A DNA stretch of 19,947 bases, from assembly GCA_903953985.1 (NCBI GenBank), contig CAJBLW010000374.1:1-19947 (forward strand), written 5' to 3'. Each line of letters starts with the position of its first letter. Within the stretch, counting starts at the first letter, position 1. A program made the position numbers and the translations under genes. The notes under the pieces are model-generated. The model was given only the letters and a program-made list of their open reading frames with translations, was not told the DNA's origin and did no database searches. Below, piece by piece: positions 13,777-19,947 of the stretch. This stretch comes from an uncultured Burkholderiales bacterium. Lineage in GTDB: Bacteria; Pseudomonadota; Gammaproteobacteria; Burkholderiales; Burkholderiaceae_C.

Positions 13777-14376
13777 ATGGAATTCATCAGCCTGCTCTTC
13801 ATTTTGGCCATGGGCTTCCACTGGCTCAACCTCCAGGGCCAACGCAAACGCACCGCTTTGCTGGCCGAGCAATTGCGCCCTTTTCAGATCGAAAAAAACA
13901 TGGCCCAACTCACTGGCGCCTACATGCGGGCGCTGGGCGAGTCTGACTTGGCGCGGCAGCAACAGATCATGCAACTGCAAGAACAAGCCGAGCAACAGAT
14001 GGCCCATGAGTTCCAAAACCTGGCGCGCGAGTTTGCCAAATTGCCGGCGCCCGTGGCGCGTGGCTTCAAACTGGCACTGCCCTACATCGACCAACTTTCG
14101 CCCAAAGCCACGTTTGACATGCGCCGCATGCTGGAAGTACACGCCCAAGGCATTCAACGGGCGGTGCACAACCTGCAAGGCCTGTCCACCAAAGAGCGCT
14201 CGTTTCGCATGATGGGCGAGATGTTTTTGATGCAGCACAGCTGCCACTGGTTTTGCCGCTCCAAGACCATCGCCTCGGCCCGCATGGTGACCCAGCACCA
14301 AACCCGCTACGAGCAAGCGCTGGACGCCGTTAGCCCCGAAACACGCCAGGCCTATCTGGCCGTGGTGCAGGGCTGA
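13777..14376 (+). CDS. hypothetical protein, N-terminal membrane segment and coiled coil
   Basis: I do not recognise this 199-residue protein. The start at 13777 gives a hydrophobic N-terminus (FISLLFILAMGFHWL, residues 3-17) followed by basic residues (RKR, 23-25), which looks like a single membrane anchor with the rest in the cytoplasm. A Gln/Glu-rich, probably coiled-coil stretch covers about 55-90. The C-terminal half is helical and has a His/Cys-rich patch, MQHSCHWFCR (152-161), that could bind a metal, although this is only suggestive. There is no good ribosome site. It is divergent from the phasin gene and convergent with the esterase gene, sharing a hairpin with it at the stop codons. 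Codon use looks like that of its neighbours, so it is probably a real, lineage-specific gene. Confidence 0.72.
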   Translation: MEFISLLFILAMGFHWLNLQGQRKRTALLAEQLRPFQIEKNMAQLTGAYMRALGESDLARQQQIMQLQEQAEQQMAHEFQNLAREFAKLPAPVARGFKLALPYIDQLSPKATFDMRRMLEVHAQGIQRAVHNLQGLSTKERSFRMMGEMFLMQHSCHWFCRSKTIASARMVTQHQTRYEQALDAVSPETRQAYLAVVQG

Positions 14377-14395
14377 TCAGGCCTGATTAGCCCTG
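14368..14395. terminator. near-perfect 28-base hairpin holding both stop codons of convergent genes
   Basis: CAGGGCTGATCAGG (14368-14381) is followed immediately by CCTGATTAGCCCTG (14382-14395). The arms pair throughout except for one G-T position, and the centre ATCAGGCCTGAT is a perfect palindrome. The TGA of the plus-strand gene (14374-14376) and the TAA of the minus-strand esterase gene (14387-14389) both lie inside it. There is no T-run, so it may stabilise 3' ends or assist termination rather than act as a classical terminator. Confidence 0.45.
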
Positions 14396-15322
14396 CTTCC
14401 AAGCCGTGCGCAGCGCGTGGGCGCACATGGCCACCGCCGTGTTGGCCTCTTGCAGCACCCGCCCCATGGTGATGAAGCCATGGATCTGCCGTTCAAAGCA
14501 AATGTATTGCGATGAAACACCCGCCCGGCTCAGGGCATCGGCATACATCAAACCCTCATCGCGCAAAGGATCAAACCCTGCCGTTAACACGAAGGCTGGC
14601 GGCAAGTGGGTATGGCTTGTGGCCAATTGCGGCGAAGCGCGCCAGTCTTGGGCGTCTTCCGGGCCGCGCAGGTAGTTGCCCGAATACCAGGCCATGGATT
14701 CGCGCGTGAGCATGTAGCCTTGCCCGTTGGCTTGGTACGAGGCCGTGTCGGGGGCCATCAGGGTACTGGGGTAAATCAACAACTGCATGACCGGCTTGAG
14801 GTCCAGGTCGCGCAAACCCAGACAGGCCGCAGCGGCCAAGTTGCCCCCTGCGCTGTCGCCGCCGATGGCGATGCGTGTCGGGTCAATGCCCAAGGCCTGC
14901 GCTTGCGAAGCGACCCACTGCCAGGCCGCCACCGCATCTTCGTAGGCCGCCGGAAACTTGTGCTCCGGCCCCATTCGGTAATCCACCGCGACCACCACGC
15001 CACCGGCTTGCTGGCACAGCGATCGGCACAGCACATCGTGCGTGTCCAGATCGCCAATGGTCCAACCCCCGCCATGCAGGTACACCAAGGCGGGCATGGC
15101 CTGGGTGGCCGCAATCGGGTGGTACACCCGCACAGCAATGTCCACGCCCGAATGGTGGAACTGCAGGTCTTGCACCCGCCCCACCTCGGGCGCATCGGGC
15201 TGGGTGAACGTGCGCCGCGCCCGGTAAGAAGCGCGGGCTTCGACCGGCGTTTGTGTGTAAACCGGCGGAATGCCCTTTTCGCTCAGCAGGGTCATCAGGG
15301 CTTGGGCTTGCGGGTCGAGCAT
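14387..15322 (-). CDS. alpha/beta hydrolase, HSL (family IV) esterase
   Basis: This encodes a 311-residue esterase or carboxylesterase of the hormone-sensitive-lipase family. The oxyanion-hole motif HGGG is at 83-86 (YLHGGGWTIGD), the nucleophile S157 in GGDSAGGN, the acid D251 in GFDPLRDEG and the base H281 in QIHGF. The 30-residue spacing from Asp to His equals that of archaeal AFEST. The start at 15322 has TTGGAG upstream, and an earlier in-frame ATG at 15397 lies inside the hairpin after aceE. It hydrolyses a short acyl or aryl ester of unknown identity. It lies 97 bases downstream of the aceE-like gene in the same direction, but a hairpin in the gap makes a common transcript uncertain. 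No signal peptide is visible, so it should be cytoplasmic. Confidence 0.92.
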   Translation of the reverse strand: MLDPQAQALMTLLSEKGIPPVYTQTPVEARASYRARRTFTQPDAPEVGRVQDLQFHHSGVDIAVRVYHPIAATQAMPALVYLHGGGWTIGDLDTHDVLCRSLCQQAGGVVVAVDYRMGPEHKFPAAYEDAVAAWQWVASQAQALGIDPTRIAIGGDSAGGNLAAAACLGLRDLDLKPVMQLLIYPSTLMAPDTASYQANGQGYMLTRESMAWYSGNYLRGPEDAQDWRASPQLATSHTHLPPAFVLTAGFDPLRDEGLMYADALSRAGVSSQYICFERQIHGFITMGRVLQEANTAVAMCAHALRTAWKQG

Positions 15323-15390
15323 GGGGGCACTCCAAAGGTTTAGAGAATGCGGATTATGGGCAGGCGTGCGCCATTTCGCTGGGCAACTGC

Positions 15391-15415
15391 GCGACACGCC
15401 CGCCAGGCGTGTCGC
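15391..15415 (-). terminator. hairpin after the aceE-like gene
   Basis: GCGACACGCC (15391-15400) and GGCGTGTCGC (15406-15415) form a perfect 10-bp stem with a five-base loop, beginning only four bases past the aceE stop codon on the minus strand. No T-run follows on the minus strand, so it may be a weak or factor-dependent terminator or a stabilising 3' structure. Confidence 0.45.
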
Positions 15416-15419
15416 AAGT

Positions 15420-18017
15420 TCAGCGCCCCAAAGCCCTTATCGCCGCCTGCGCAATGCTGTCGGCGTCCACCGCAAAAAAGCGGCGCAGCGCAGCCCGCGT
15501 GTCGCTGCGGCCAAAGCCATCGGTGCCCAGCGTGTTGTAGAGGCGGCCTTCGGGCACGAAGGCGCGCACGCTCTCGGGCACGGCACGCACGTAGTCGGTG
15601 GCGGCGATCACGGGGCCTTGGGTGCTAGCAAGAAGTTGCGCCAAGTGACCTAAGCCCTCAGCTTGCGCCATGCCATCGCGCGCCAGCTCGCTCCAGCTGG
15701 TGACGCTCAGCACCTCCACCGCCACGCCTTGCTCCGCCAATTGCTGCGCAGCTTTGACCACTTCGGTCAAGATCGCACCCGAGCCGAGCAAGGTCACGCG
15801 CTGGGCCGCATCACTGGGGCCGTACATGCCAAATCGGTAGCCCCCGCGCAGCACATCGGCCTCCACGCCCGCAGGCAAGTCGGGCTGGGCGTAGTTCTCG
15901 TTCATCAGGGTCACGTAATAAAACACGTCGGCCTGCTGCTCGACCATCTCACGCATGCCCGCGTCCAGAATCACCGCCAGCTCGCCCGCAAACGCCGGGT
16001 CGTAGGCCTTGCAGTTGGGGATGGTGGCCGCCACCAAATGGCTGCTGCCGTCTTGGTGTTGCAGGCCCTCGCCGCCCAAGGTGGTGCGCCCCGATGTGGC
16101 CCCCAGCAAAAAGCCGCGTGCCCGCTGATCGGCCGCCGCCCAGATGGCGTCGCCCACGCGCTGGAAGCCGAACATCGAGTAATAAATATAAAAGGGCAGC
16201 ATGGCCAGGCCGTGCACGCTGTAGCTGGTGGCCGCTGCTGTCCAGCTGGCGATCGCGCCCGCTTCGCTGATGCCTTCTTCCAGAATCTGGCCGTCGGTGG
16301 CTTCGCGGTAGCTCAGCACCGAGCCAATGTCTTCGGGCGCGTAGCGCTGGCCCACGCTGCTGTAAATGCCCACCTGTTTGAACAGGTTGGCCATGCCAAA
16401 AGTGCGCGCCTCGTCGGCCACGATGGGCACGATGCGCGGGCCCAAGGTGCTGTCTTTGAGCAAGCCGCCCAGCATGCGCACAAAGGCCATGGTGGTGCTC
16501 ATCTCTTTGCCGTCGGCCTGCAGCGCAAACTGCCCGTAGCTGCTGAGGGCAGGGACGGGCAAGCGGTCGCAAGTCGTCTCGCGCTTGGGCAAGCTGCCGC
16601 CCAATTGGGCGCGGTGCTCGCGCAGGTAACGCATCTCGGCGCTGTCGTCGGCGGGTTTGTAAAAGGCCAAGCCCTTGACTTGCTCGTCGCTCAGCGGCAA
16701 GTCAAAGCGGTTGCGGTAGTCGATCAGGTCTTGCTCGTCGAACTTCTTTTGGCTGTGCGTGGTCATCTTGCCTTGGCCCGCGCTGCCCATGCCAAAGCCT
16801 TTTTTGGTGTGCGCCAAGATCACCGTGGGCTGGCCACGGTGCGCGGCCGCCGCCGCATACGCCGCGTGGATTTTCACGATGTCGTGCCCGCCGCGCTTGA
16901 GTCGGTCAATCTGCTCGTCGGTCATGCCCTGCGCCAGCCGCGCCAACTCTTCGTTCTGGCCAAAGAAGTTGTCGCGGTTGTAGCGCCCGTCCTTGGCGGC
17001 AAAGGTCTGCATTTGGCCGTCCACCGTATTGGCAAAGGCCCGCAGCAAAGCGCCCGAGGTGTCGCGTGCCAGCAGGCCGTCCCAGTCGCTGCCCCAGACC
17101 AGCTTGATGACGTTCCAGCCCGCACCGGCAAACAGCTTTTCCAGTTCGTCGATGATGCGGCCATTGCCCCGCACCGGGCCGTCCAGGCGCTGCAAATTGC
17201 AGTTCACCACCCACACCAGGTTGTCGAGTTTTTCTCGCGCGGCCAAGGTCAGGGCGCTCATGCTTTCGGGCTCGTCCATCTCGCCGTCGCCAAACACGCC
17301 CCACACCTTGCGGGCGCTGCAGTCTTGCAGCTGGCGGTGTGTCAGGTAACGCATGAAGCGGGCGTGGTAAATCGAGCTGATCGGCCCCAAGCCCATCGAG
17401 CCGGTGGGGAACTGCCAAAAGTCGGGCATCAGCCAAGGGTGCGGGTAGCTCGACAGGCCGCGAGCGCCGCTGTCCGGTGCGGTGATTTCCTGGCGGTAGT
17501 GCATCAGGTCCTCCTCGCTCAGGCGCCCTTCCAGAAAAGCGCGGGCATACACCCCGGGGGCGCTGTGCGGCTGGAAGAACACCAAGTCGCCCTGGTGCTG
17601 CTCGGTGCGCGCATGGAAGAAATGATGAAACCCGGTCTCGAACAAATCGGCCACGCTGGCGTAACTGGCGATGTGCCCACCCAGCTCGCCATAGGCCTGG
17701 TTGGCGCGCACCACCATGGCCAGCGCGTTCCAACGCATGATGGCCACCAGCCGCTCTTCGGTGGCCAAGTCGCCTGGAAACACCGGCTGCTCGTCGACGG
17801 CGATGGTGTTCATGTAAGGCGTGTTCAGCTCGGGCTGCCAGCCGGTGCGCTGCTGGCGCGCCACGATGGCCAACTCGTCCAGAATCTGGCGGGCCCGATC
17901 TGGGCCTTGCGAGCCGATCAGCGACAGCAAAGCATCGCGCCATTCGGCGGTCTCTTCGGGGTCGATGTCGCCTGTGTTCATCAGGGTGCGGAGCAATGGT
18001 TCGAAAGGTGCGTTCAT
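15420..18017 (-). CDS. pyruvate dehydrogenase E1-type 2-oxoacid dehydrogenase (AceE/MdeB-like)
   Basis: This encodes an 865-residue thiamine-diphosphate E1 of the single-chain (homodimeric) type, which decarboxylates a 2-oxoacid and transfers the acyl group to the lipoyl domain of E2. The ThDP/Mg motif GDGEMDEPES starts at 243, with D244 and N274 (NCNLQRLDGP) at the same 30-residue spacing as E. coli AceE D230/N260. PIVADEARTFGM, QILEEGISEAG and FYIYYSMFGFQRVGD match the second half of AceE. The C-terminus ends about 28 residues earlier than in E. coli. I chose ATG 18017 because MNAPFEPLLRTLMN suits the family, although GAAGGG lies very close to it. No aceF or lpd gene is nearby, and the divergent neighbour is an Lrp-type regulator, so a dedicated role, for example on 2-oxobutyrate, is as likely as central pyruvate oxidation. 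Confidence 0.93.
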   Translation of the reverse strand: MNAPFEPLLRTLMNTGDIDPEETAEWRDALLSLIGSQGPDRARQILDELAIVARQQRTGWQPELNTPYMNTIAVDEQPVFPGDLATEERLVAIMRWNALAMVVRANQAYGELGGHIASYASVADLFETGFHHFFHARTEQHQGDLVFFQPHSAPGVYARAFLEGRLSEEDLMHYRQEITAPDSGARGLSSYPHPWLMPDFWQFPTGSMGLGPISSIYHARFMRYLTHRQLQDCSARKVWGVFGDGEMDEPESMSALTLAAREKLDNLVWVVNCNLQRLDGPVRGNGRIIDELEKLFAGAGWNVIKLVWGSDWDGLLARDTSGALLRAFANTVDGQMQTFAAKDGRYNRDNFFGQNEELARLAQGMTDEQIDRLKRGGHDIVKIHAAYAAAAAHRGQPTVILAHTKKGFGMGSAGQGKMTTHSQKKFDEQDLIDYRNRFDLPLSDEQVKGLAFYKPADDSAEMRYLREHRAQLGGSLPKRETTCDRLPVPALSSYGQFALQADGKEMSTTMAFVRMLGGLLKDSTLGPRIVPIVADEARTFGMANLFKQVGIYSSVGQRYAPEDIGSVLSYREATDGQILEEGISEAGAIASWTAAATSYSVHGLAMLPFYIYYSMFGFQRVGDAIWAAADQRARGFLLGATSGRTTLGGEGLQHQDGSSHLVAATIPNCKAYDPAFAGELAVILDAGMREMVEQQADVFYYVTLMNENYAQPDLPAGVEADVLRGGYRFGMYGPSDAAQRVTLLGSGAILTEVVKAAQQLAEQGVAVEVLSVTSWSELARDGMAQAEGLGHLAQLLASTQGPVIAATDYVRAVPESVRAFVPEGRLYNTLGTDGFGRSDTRAALRRFFAVDADSIAQAAIRALGR

Positions 18018-18119
18018 GCCCTTCACTTTACAGAAGGAGGCGGCGCATATGCTGCGTATTTGCACCCCTCAGACCTGCATTTAAAGCACAATATGCTGAA
18101 AATATGAAAGGTTCAGCAC
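18018..18119. promoter_or_regulatory. divergent regulatory region between aceE-like and Lrp-type genes
   Basis: This 102-base AT-rich gap must carry both promoters. It contains two direct copies of ATATGCTG (18047-18054 and 18091-18098) with a start-to-start distance of 44 bases, close to four helical turns. It also holds the palindrome GCATATGC (18045-18052) and the imperfect palindrome TGCATTTAAAGCA (18076-18088). Lrp/AsnC proteins often bind several AT-rich sites spaced by whole turns. AAAGG (18107-18111) is the ribosome site of the Lrp-type gene. No promoter hexamers are convincing. Confidence 0.4.
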
Positions 18120-18587
18120 ATGGTTCTGGACAACGTGGATTTAAAAATACTGGACGAGTTGCAGCGCGACGGCGCTCTGTCCAACGTGACGCTGGCCAAA
18201 CGCATCGGCCTGTCGCCCTCACCCTGCCTGGCACGCGTGAAGGCTTTGGAGAGCAAGGGCGTCATTCAGCGCTATGTGGCGCTGGCCAGTGCGGCGGCGT
18301 TGGGGCTGGGCCTGACGGTGTTCATCTCGATCAGCCTCAAGACCCAAAACAAAGCCACCTTGGCCGATTTTGAGGCGCACATCGCGCGGCACGACGAAGT
18401 GATGGAGTGCTATTTGATGACCGGCGACAGCGACTATTTACTGCGCGTGGCGGTGCGCGACATGGCAGCGCTGGAGCGCTTCATTTTGGAACAGCTCTCA
18501 CCCATTCCGGGTGTTGAAAAAATCCGCTCGAGCTTTGCGCTCAAACAGGTGCGCTACAAAACGGCTTTGCCTTTGGGCTTGGGCTGA
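18120..18587 (+). CDS. Lrp/AsnC family transcriptional regulator
   Basis: This encodes a 155-residue feast/famine regulator. An N-terminal helix-turn-helix covers about residues 4-50 (LDELQRDGALSNVTLAKRIG and LSPSPCLARVKALESKGVI). An effector-binding RAM domain covers about 66-142, with the ligand-loop sequence TGDSDYLLRV (101-110). Such proteins form dimers and octamers and usually respond to an amino acid. It is read divergently from the aceE-like gene across a 102-base gap, so that gene is its likely target. MdeR (methionine/2-oxobutyrate) and BkdR (branched-chain amino acids) are known Lrp-type activators of 2-oxoacid dehydrogenase genes. Its effector here cannot be read from the sequence. 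Confidence 0.94.
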   Translation: MVLDNVDLKILDELQRDGALSNVTLAKRIGLSPSPCLARVKALESKGVIQRYVALASAAALGLGLTVFISISLKTQNKATLADFEAHIARHDEVMECYLMTGDSDYLLRVAVRDMAALERFILEQLSPIPGVEKIRSSFALKQVRYKTALPLGLG

Positions 18588-18644
18588 ACGATCAAGCGCA
18601 AGTTACGGCAATCCGTCGGGCGCCTGGGTTTGCCCCCAGCCCAC

Positions 18645-19436
18645 TTACGCCCGGATCGAGAACCCGCCGTCCACGGCCAGGCATTGGCCGGTGATGTACT
18701 GGGCTTCGTCAGACGCCAAAAAAGCCGCTGCCATGGCAATGTCCCAGCCCGTGCCCATGCGGCCGGTGGGGCACAACGCATTGCGCTTTTCCACCATCTC
18801 TTCGTGCGAGGCGTACTGGCCTGCAATGGCTTTGTAAATGTGGGGCGTGTCCATCATGCCGGGCATGATGGCGTTGACCCGAATACCCTTGCGCGCGTAT
18901 TCGAGTGCCATCGACGCGGTCAGGTGGTTCACCGCCGCCTTGCTGGCGTAATAGGCCGGATAGGGGTAGCCGGTGTAACGGATCGCGGCCAGCGATGAGA
19001 TGTTGACAATCGCACCCTTGCCCTGCCGCACCATAACAGGCAAGACCGCCTGACAGGTGAGGAAAACACTCTTGAGGTTCACATCCATCGCGTGGTCCCA
19101 CTCCCCCTCATTGAGCGTTTCCATGGTGCCCATGGCCGGCAAGCCCACGTTGTTGTGCAGCACATCAATGCGACCGAAATGCGCCACGATCTCGGCCATG
19201 ACCGCGTTCACCTGATCGCGTTGGGTCACATCGCAGCGCCATGCCACCGCTGTGCCGCCTTCCGCGACGATCAGGTCCACCGTGGCCTGCGCAGCATCCA
19301 ACTCGATGTCGATGGCCGCAATCGTCGCCCCGTCACGCGCATATTGCACCGCCGCCGCTTTGCCATTGCCCCAACCAGGTCCGACAGAGCCGGCACCGCA
19401 CACCACAGCCACACGGCCATCAAAACGACGAGTCAT
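18645..19436 (-). CDS. SDR family NAD(P)-dependent oxidoreductase
   Basis: This encodes a 263-residue classical-type short-chain dehydrogenase. A very good ribosome site, AAGGAG, lies eight bases before the ATG at 19436. The cofactor loop is expanded: CGAGSVGPGWGNGKAAA (13-29) instead of a plain TGxxxGxG. The catalytic residues are intact: N120, S148 (NISSLAAI), Y162 and K166 (AYYASK). D43 at the end of the second strand (AAIDIE) suggests a preference for NAD over NADP. The C-terminal GQCLAVDGGFSIRA is standard. It starts 39 bases after the TRAP permease gene on the same strand, so it probably oxidises an alcohol or hydroxy acid brought in by that transporter. The substrate is unknown. Confidence 0.94.
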   Translation of the reverse strand: MTRRFDGRVAVVCGAGSVGPGWGNGKAAAVQYARDGATIAAIDIELDAAQATVDLIVAEGGTAVAWRCDVTQRDQVNAVMAEIVAHFGRIDVLHNNVGLPAMGTMETLNEGEWDHAMDVNLKSVFLTCQAVLPVMVRQGKGAIVNISSLAAIRYTGYPYPAYYASKAAVNHLTASMALEYARKGIRVNAIMPGMMDTPHIYKAIAGQYASHEEMVEKRNALCPTGRMGTGWDIAMAAAFLASDEAQYITGQCLAVDGGFSIRA

Positions 19437-19475
19437 GTCTTGTACTCCTTGAAAATTCGGGAAAGTGAATACCGA

Positions 19476-19947
19476 TCAGCGCCCACCAATCAGCCCAGGC
19501 AACCACAAGGACACGGCAGGCACAAAGGTAATCAGCATCACCACCCCAATGGCGGCCGCCAGAAATGGCAAAACTTCCCGATTGACCTCATCCGAACGCG
19601 CCCCTGCAATGAGTGCGCCAATGGACAGGCTGATCGCTACCGGCGGCGTGATCAAACCGATCAGCAAATTGATGCCGACGATCATTGAGAAATGGTAAGG
19701 GTCAATGCCGAACTTGGCGGCCACCGGGTACAGCACCGGGCACAGCAGCACCAAAGACGGGCCATTTTCCATGAAGGTGCCCACCAACAGCAGCAGCAGG
19801 TTGACCAGCAACAGGAACACGATGGGGCTGCCGATGGAGCCGAGCATCCACTCGGCAATGCGCTGGGGTGCTTGCTCGTAAGCCAAAAACCACGATACCA
19901 CCTGCGCTCCGCCCAAAATGATCATGATCACCGCCGTGCCGCGTGCC
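19476..19947 (-). CDS. dctM: TRAP transporter large permease (DctM), C-terminal part (runs off the window)
   Basis: The minus-strand frame is open from the window edge to a stop at 19476. It shows the last 157 or so residues of the large membrane subunit of a TRAP transporter, which imports organic acids using a sodium gradient with a periplasmic binding protein. Visible hydrophobic segments include SPIVFLLLVNLLLLLVGTFM, and the family patterns FMENGPSLVLLCPVLYPV, GIDPYHFSMI and NLLIGLITPPVAISL are present. A GTG at 19931 is inside the gene and is not taken as a start. The dctP and dctQ partners should lie beyond the window. An SDR dehydrogenase gene follows downstream in the same operon. The substrate cannot be assigned from the permease end. 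Confidence 0.92.
   Translation of the reverse strand, partial: ARGTAVIMIILGGAQVVSWFLAYEQAPQRIAEWMLGSIGSPIVFLLLVNLLLLLVGTFMENGPSLVLLCPVLYPVAAKFGIDPYHFSMIVGINLLIGLITPPVAISLSIGALIAGARSDEVNREVLPFLAAAIGVVMLITFVPAVSLWLPGLIGGR

Noticed and set aside
15663..18107. Very long plus-strand open frame (814 codons) opposite the aceE-like gene
   Set aside because: It is a shadow of a strongly conserved E1 gene. Its composition is low in normal hydrophobic patterning and it resembles no protein.
18588..18644. CTGGG/CCCAG-type hairpin between the convergent Lrp and SDR genes
   Set aside because: The stem is short and there is no T-run on either strand, so evidence for a terminator is too weak.
1..19947. CRISPR arrays, insertion sequences, tRNA or rRNA genes, phage or toxin-antitoxin modules
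   Set aside because: No regularly spaced repeats, transposase or integrase reading frames, tRNA-like cloverleaf sequence or small toxin/antitoxin pairs were seen.

Overview
The window is GC-rich, gene-dense bacterial DNA with short intergenic gaps. It most likely comes from a betaproteobacterium of the order Burkholderiales, probably family Comamonadaceae. This rests on a Bug/TctC-type solute-binding protein, a Phasin_2-family phasin, a single-chain (homodimeric-type) pyruvate dehydrogenase E1 and the codon use. The taxon is inferred, because the window holds no rRNA or tRNA gene.

Region 1 (1-12895) looks like one catabolic locus organised around a FadR-type GntR regulator. To its left, on the minus strand, are an NDP-forming acyl-CoA synthetase and an acyl-CoA dehydrogenase cut by the window edge. 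To its right, on the plus strand, ten genes run in one direction: gntR, a Rid-family protein, a LigJ-like amidohydrolase, a Rieske oxygenase alpha subunit, a Bug-family periplasmic binding protein, a second and divergent Rieske oxygenase alpha subunit, a phthalate-dioxygenase-type reductase, a crotonase, a 3-hydroxyacyl-CoA dehydrogenase and an atypical SDR. A strong hairpin terminator follows. The set suggests uptake of an organic acid, oxygenation or demethylation by two Rieske enzymes that may share one reductase, processing by the amidohydrolase-fold and Rid enzymes, and CoA-dependent beta-oxidation. No ring-cleavage dioxygenase is present, so the substrate cannot be named. A 10-base element, TTGCATGCCA, occurs in opposite orientations in both predicted divergent promoters and is a good candidate for the GntR operator.

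Region 2 (12913-15322) holds a phasin gene with a predicted promoter and a TGC/GCA operator-like element, an unrecognised membrane-anchored coiled-coil protein gene, and an HSL-family esterase. Two structural elements stand out. One is a 13-bp hairpin with a T-run that has no plus-strand gene upstream of it. The other is a 28-base hairpin that contains the stop codons of two convergent genes.

Region 3 (15391-18587) holds a pyruvate dehydrogenase E1 (AceE-like) gene divergent from an Lrp/AsnC regulator, with no E2 or E3 genes beside it. This recalls the mdeR-mdeB arrangement for 2-oxobutyrate oxidation in Pseudomonas putida.

Region 4 (18645-19947, minus strand) holds the C-terminal part of a TRAP transporter large permease, followed by an SDR dehydrogenase. 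This is probably the end of a second uptake-plus-oxidation operon.
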